Below are positions 13,105 to 13,856 of a DNA stretch of 13,856 bases, piece by piece (position 1 is the first letter of the stretch; every line of letters begins with the position of its first letter). The translations under genes and the position numbers were made by a program. The notes below the pieces were generated by a model. That model had not been told where the DNA came from, did not search any database, and saw nothing but the letters and a program-made list of their open reading frames with translations. Source of the DNA: JBGTLW01 sp964614575 (lineage in GTDB: Bacteria > Planctomycetota > Phycisphaerae > Phycisphaerales > Phycisphaeraceae); the NCBI GenBank assembly GCA_964614575.1, contig CAZTLX010000109.1:1-13856 (forward strand). The letters run 5' to 3'.

Positions 13105-13269
13105 AGAGCAACTTGCCTGTTTGTTCTCCACGCAGGGTCTGGATCAAACGATAGCCGGCGAGCGACGCCTCGCCGGGCGGACTCGCCCGGTTGCTGCGCA
13201 ACCGCCCGGCGAGGCGTAGCTCGCCGGCTGGATGTCACGGGGGTGGAGGACCTTCACGCGAATTGCGCT
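13105..13269. repeat. 165-bp REPIN-like palindromic element, copy 2
   Basis: It has the same length as copy 1 and ends AGAGCAACTTGC and GCGAATTGCGCT (9 of 12 pair as inverted repeats). The arms 13153-13180 and 13202-13229 pair over 28 bp with one mismatch. The 23-nt loop between the inner 27-bp arms (13180-13202) matches the reverse complement of the copy 1 loop at 19 of 23 positions but its direct strand at only about 8. The flanks align in direct orientation. The inner hairpin is GGTTGC-TGC-GCAACC. The element lies between the convergent ends of the epimerase and yraN genes and stops 5 bases before the yraN stop codon. Confidence 0.85.
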
Positions 13270-13274
13270 AAGGC

Positions 13275-13670
13275 TCACACCCGCGACTCAAACGCCCCCT
13301 CGATATGCCGGACGATGGGCTCGGCCTCGTCGGCGGCGGCACCCGGGGCGGGCAGCTCGATGGCGAGGATGTCGAAGCGGACCCGCGCGTCGCGGCCGAA
13401 GCGGCGGGCGGCTTGGGCGGCCAGGGCGGTGAGCCGATGCTGCTTGGCGGCATTGACGCGGGTCTCGGGCGGCGTCTGGCCGCGCGTCCCGGTCTTGACC
13501 TCGACGATCACCAGCGACTGATCGGGCGCGCGGGCGATCAGGTCGATCTCGCCGAAGCGGTTCTTCCAGTTGCGCGTCACGATGCGGTAGCCGTGCCGCG
13601 TGAGATAGACCTCCGCGACCTGTTCGCCGCGCATGCCACGGGTGGAGGGCTTGCGTGAAAACCATCCCAT
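13275..13670 (-). CDS. yraN: YraN family (UPF0102) nuclease-like protein
   Basis: A 131-residue cytoplasmic protein of the widespread YraN/UPF0102 family, which has a restriction-endonuclease-like fold. The family core is present: RGEQVAEVYLTRHGYRIVTRN, then GEIDLIA (Glu41, Asp43), IVEVKT (Glu57, Lys59) and RFDILAIE (Asp100). These acidic and Lys residues match the PD-(D/E)XK arrangement. The role in the cell is not well established; links to DNA processing have been proposed for the family. ATG 13670 is preferred over TTG 13673 because AAGGGG lies seven bases upstream. The length is normal, with a slightly long Ala/Glu-rich C-terminus. It is convergent with the epimerase gene. Confidence 0.93.
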   Translation of the reverse strand: MGWFSRKPSTRGMRGEQVAEVYLTRHGYRIVTRNWKNRFGEIDLIARAPDQSLVIVEVKTGTRGQTPPETRVNAAKQHRLTALAAQAARRFGRDARVRFDILAIELPAPGAAADEAEPIVRHIEGAFESRV

Positions 13671-13699
13671 CAAAACGCCCCTTGCTCAGCCCACTCCTG

Positions 13700-13833
13700 C
13701 CCCGTTTAGCGGCGGGGCCCGCCCCGCGCTTTTCAGTTTTTCTGTGCGCGTTGCCCCGCGTTATTTCCCCGTTTTGCCCCGCGTTTTAAGAGAAAAGAAC
13801 AAAGCGCGGGGCGGGCCCCGCCGCTAAACGGGG
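13700..13833. repeat. Long palindrome with 33-bp perfect arms
   Basis: 13700-13732 and 13801-13833 are exact inverted repeats around a 68-nt spacer. Each arm contains its own hairpin (GCGGGGC-CC-GCCCCGC) followed inward by T-rich sequence on its own strand, so each looks like an intrinsic terminator pointing into the spacer. The spacer holds a 12-bp direct repeat, TTGCCCCGCGTT, at 13751 and 13774. The arm pattern TTTAGCGGCGGGGC recalls the 165-bp elements but is not the same sequence. It lies in the upstream region of yraN. Confidence 0.88.
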
Positions 13834-13856
13834 GGGGCGGGTTACGGCCCCGACGC

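Noticed and set aside
10587..13833. CRISPR array or integron attC sites for the repeated palindromes
   Set aside because: The copies are 2.5 kb apart with genes between them. There are no regular spacers, no cas genes, no integrase and no attC core motifs.

Overview
The window looks like chromosomal DNA from a Planctomycetota bacterium, most likely class Phycisphaerae. It is very GC-rich. It carries a pseudopilin with the H-X9-DG motif typical of planctomycetes, a PEP-CTERM-like exported protein plus a second orphan PEP-CTERM tail, and a large AsmA-like envelope protein. I see no phage, transposase, CRISPR, rRNA or tRNA gene. The assignment rests on family knowledge, not on a marker gene.

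Layout. The left third (99-4968, + strand) holds a lipoprotein, a 1224-residue AsmA-like protein and a small secreted protein of unknown function. A small membrane protein follows (5236-5655). Directly behind it lies a startless PEP-CTERM tail (5656-5820) bracketed by two 55-bp direct repeats exactly 200 bp apart. A minus-strand block (9236 down to 5867) holds a PEP-CTERM-like exported protein with its own intrinsic terminator, then the E2 subunit of a 2-oxoacid (pyruvate) dehydrogenase, then a YrbG-type calcium/sodium antiporter. A 455-bp divergent intergenic region separates that block from a plus-strand series: a pseudopilin (9692-10588), a second and divergent CaCA antiporter (10872-11966) and an NDP-sugar epimerase of the UDP-glucuronate 4-epimerase type (12068-13066). 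The convergent yraN gene (13670-13275, minus) closes the gene set.

The genes do not form one pathway. The themes are cell envelope and surface (AsmA-like protein, lipoprotein, pseudopilin, sorted exported protein, nucleotide-sugar epimerase), cation transport (two antiporters) and central metabolism (E2).

The most unusual content is between the genes. Two 165-bp elements (10587-10751 and 13105-13269) share short terminal inverted repeats and long inverted arms. Each arm is itself a REP-like hairpin. The 23-nt loop is inverted in one copy relative to the other, and its inner hairpin shows a compensatory base-pair change. Two further long perfect palindromes (11974-12048 and 13700-13833) and an 8-bp tandem pyrimidine repeat (10775-10838) lie in the same 3.3 kb. 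I see no complete new defence or mobile system. The palindrome family and the PEP-CTERM remnant are the leads worth following.
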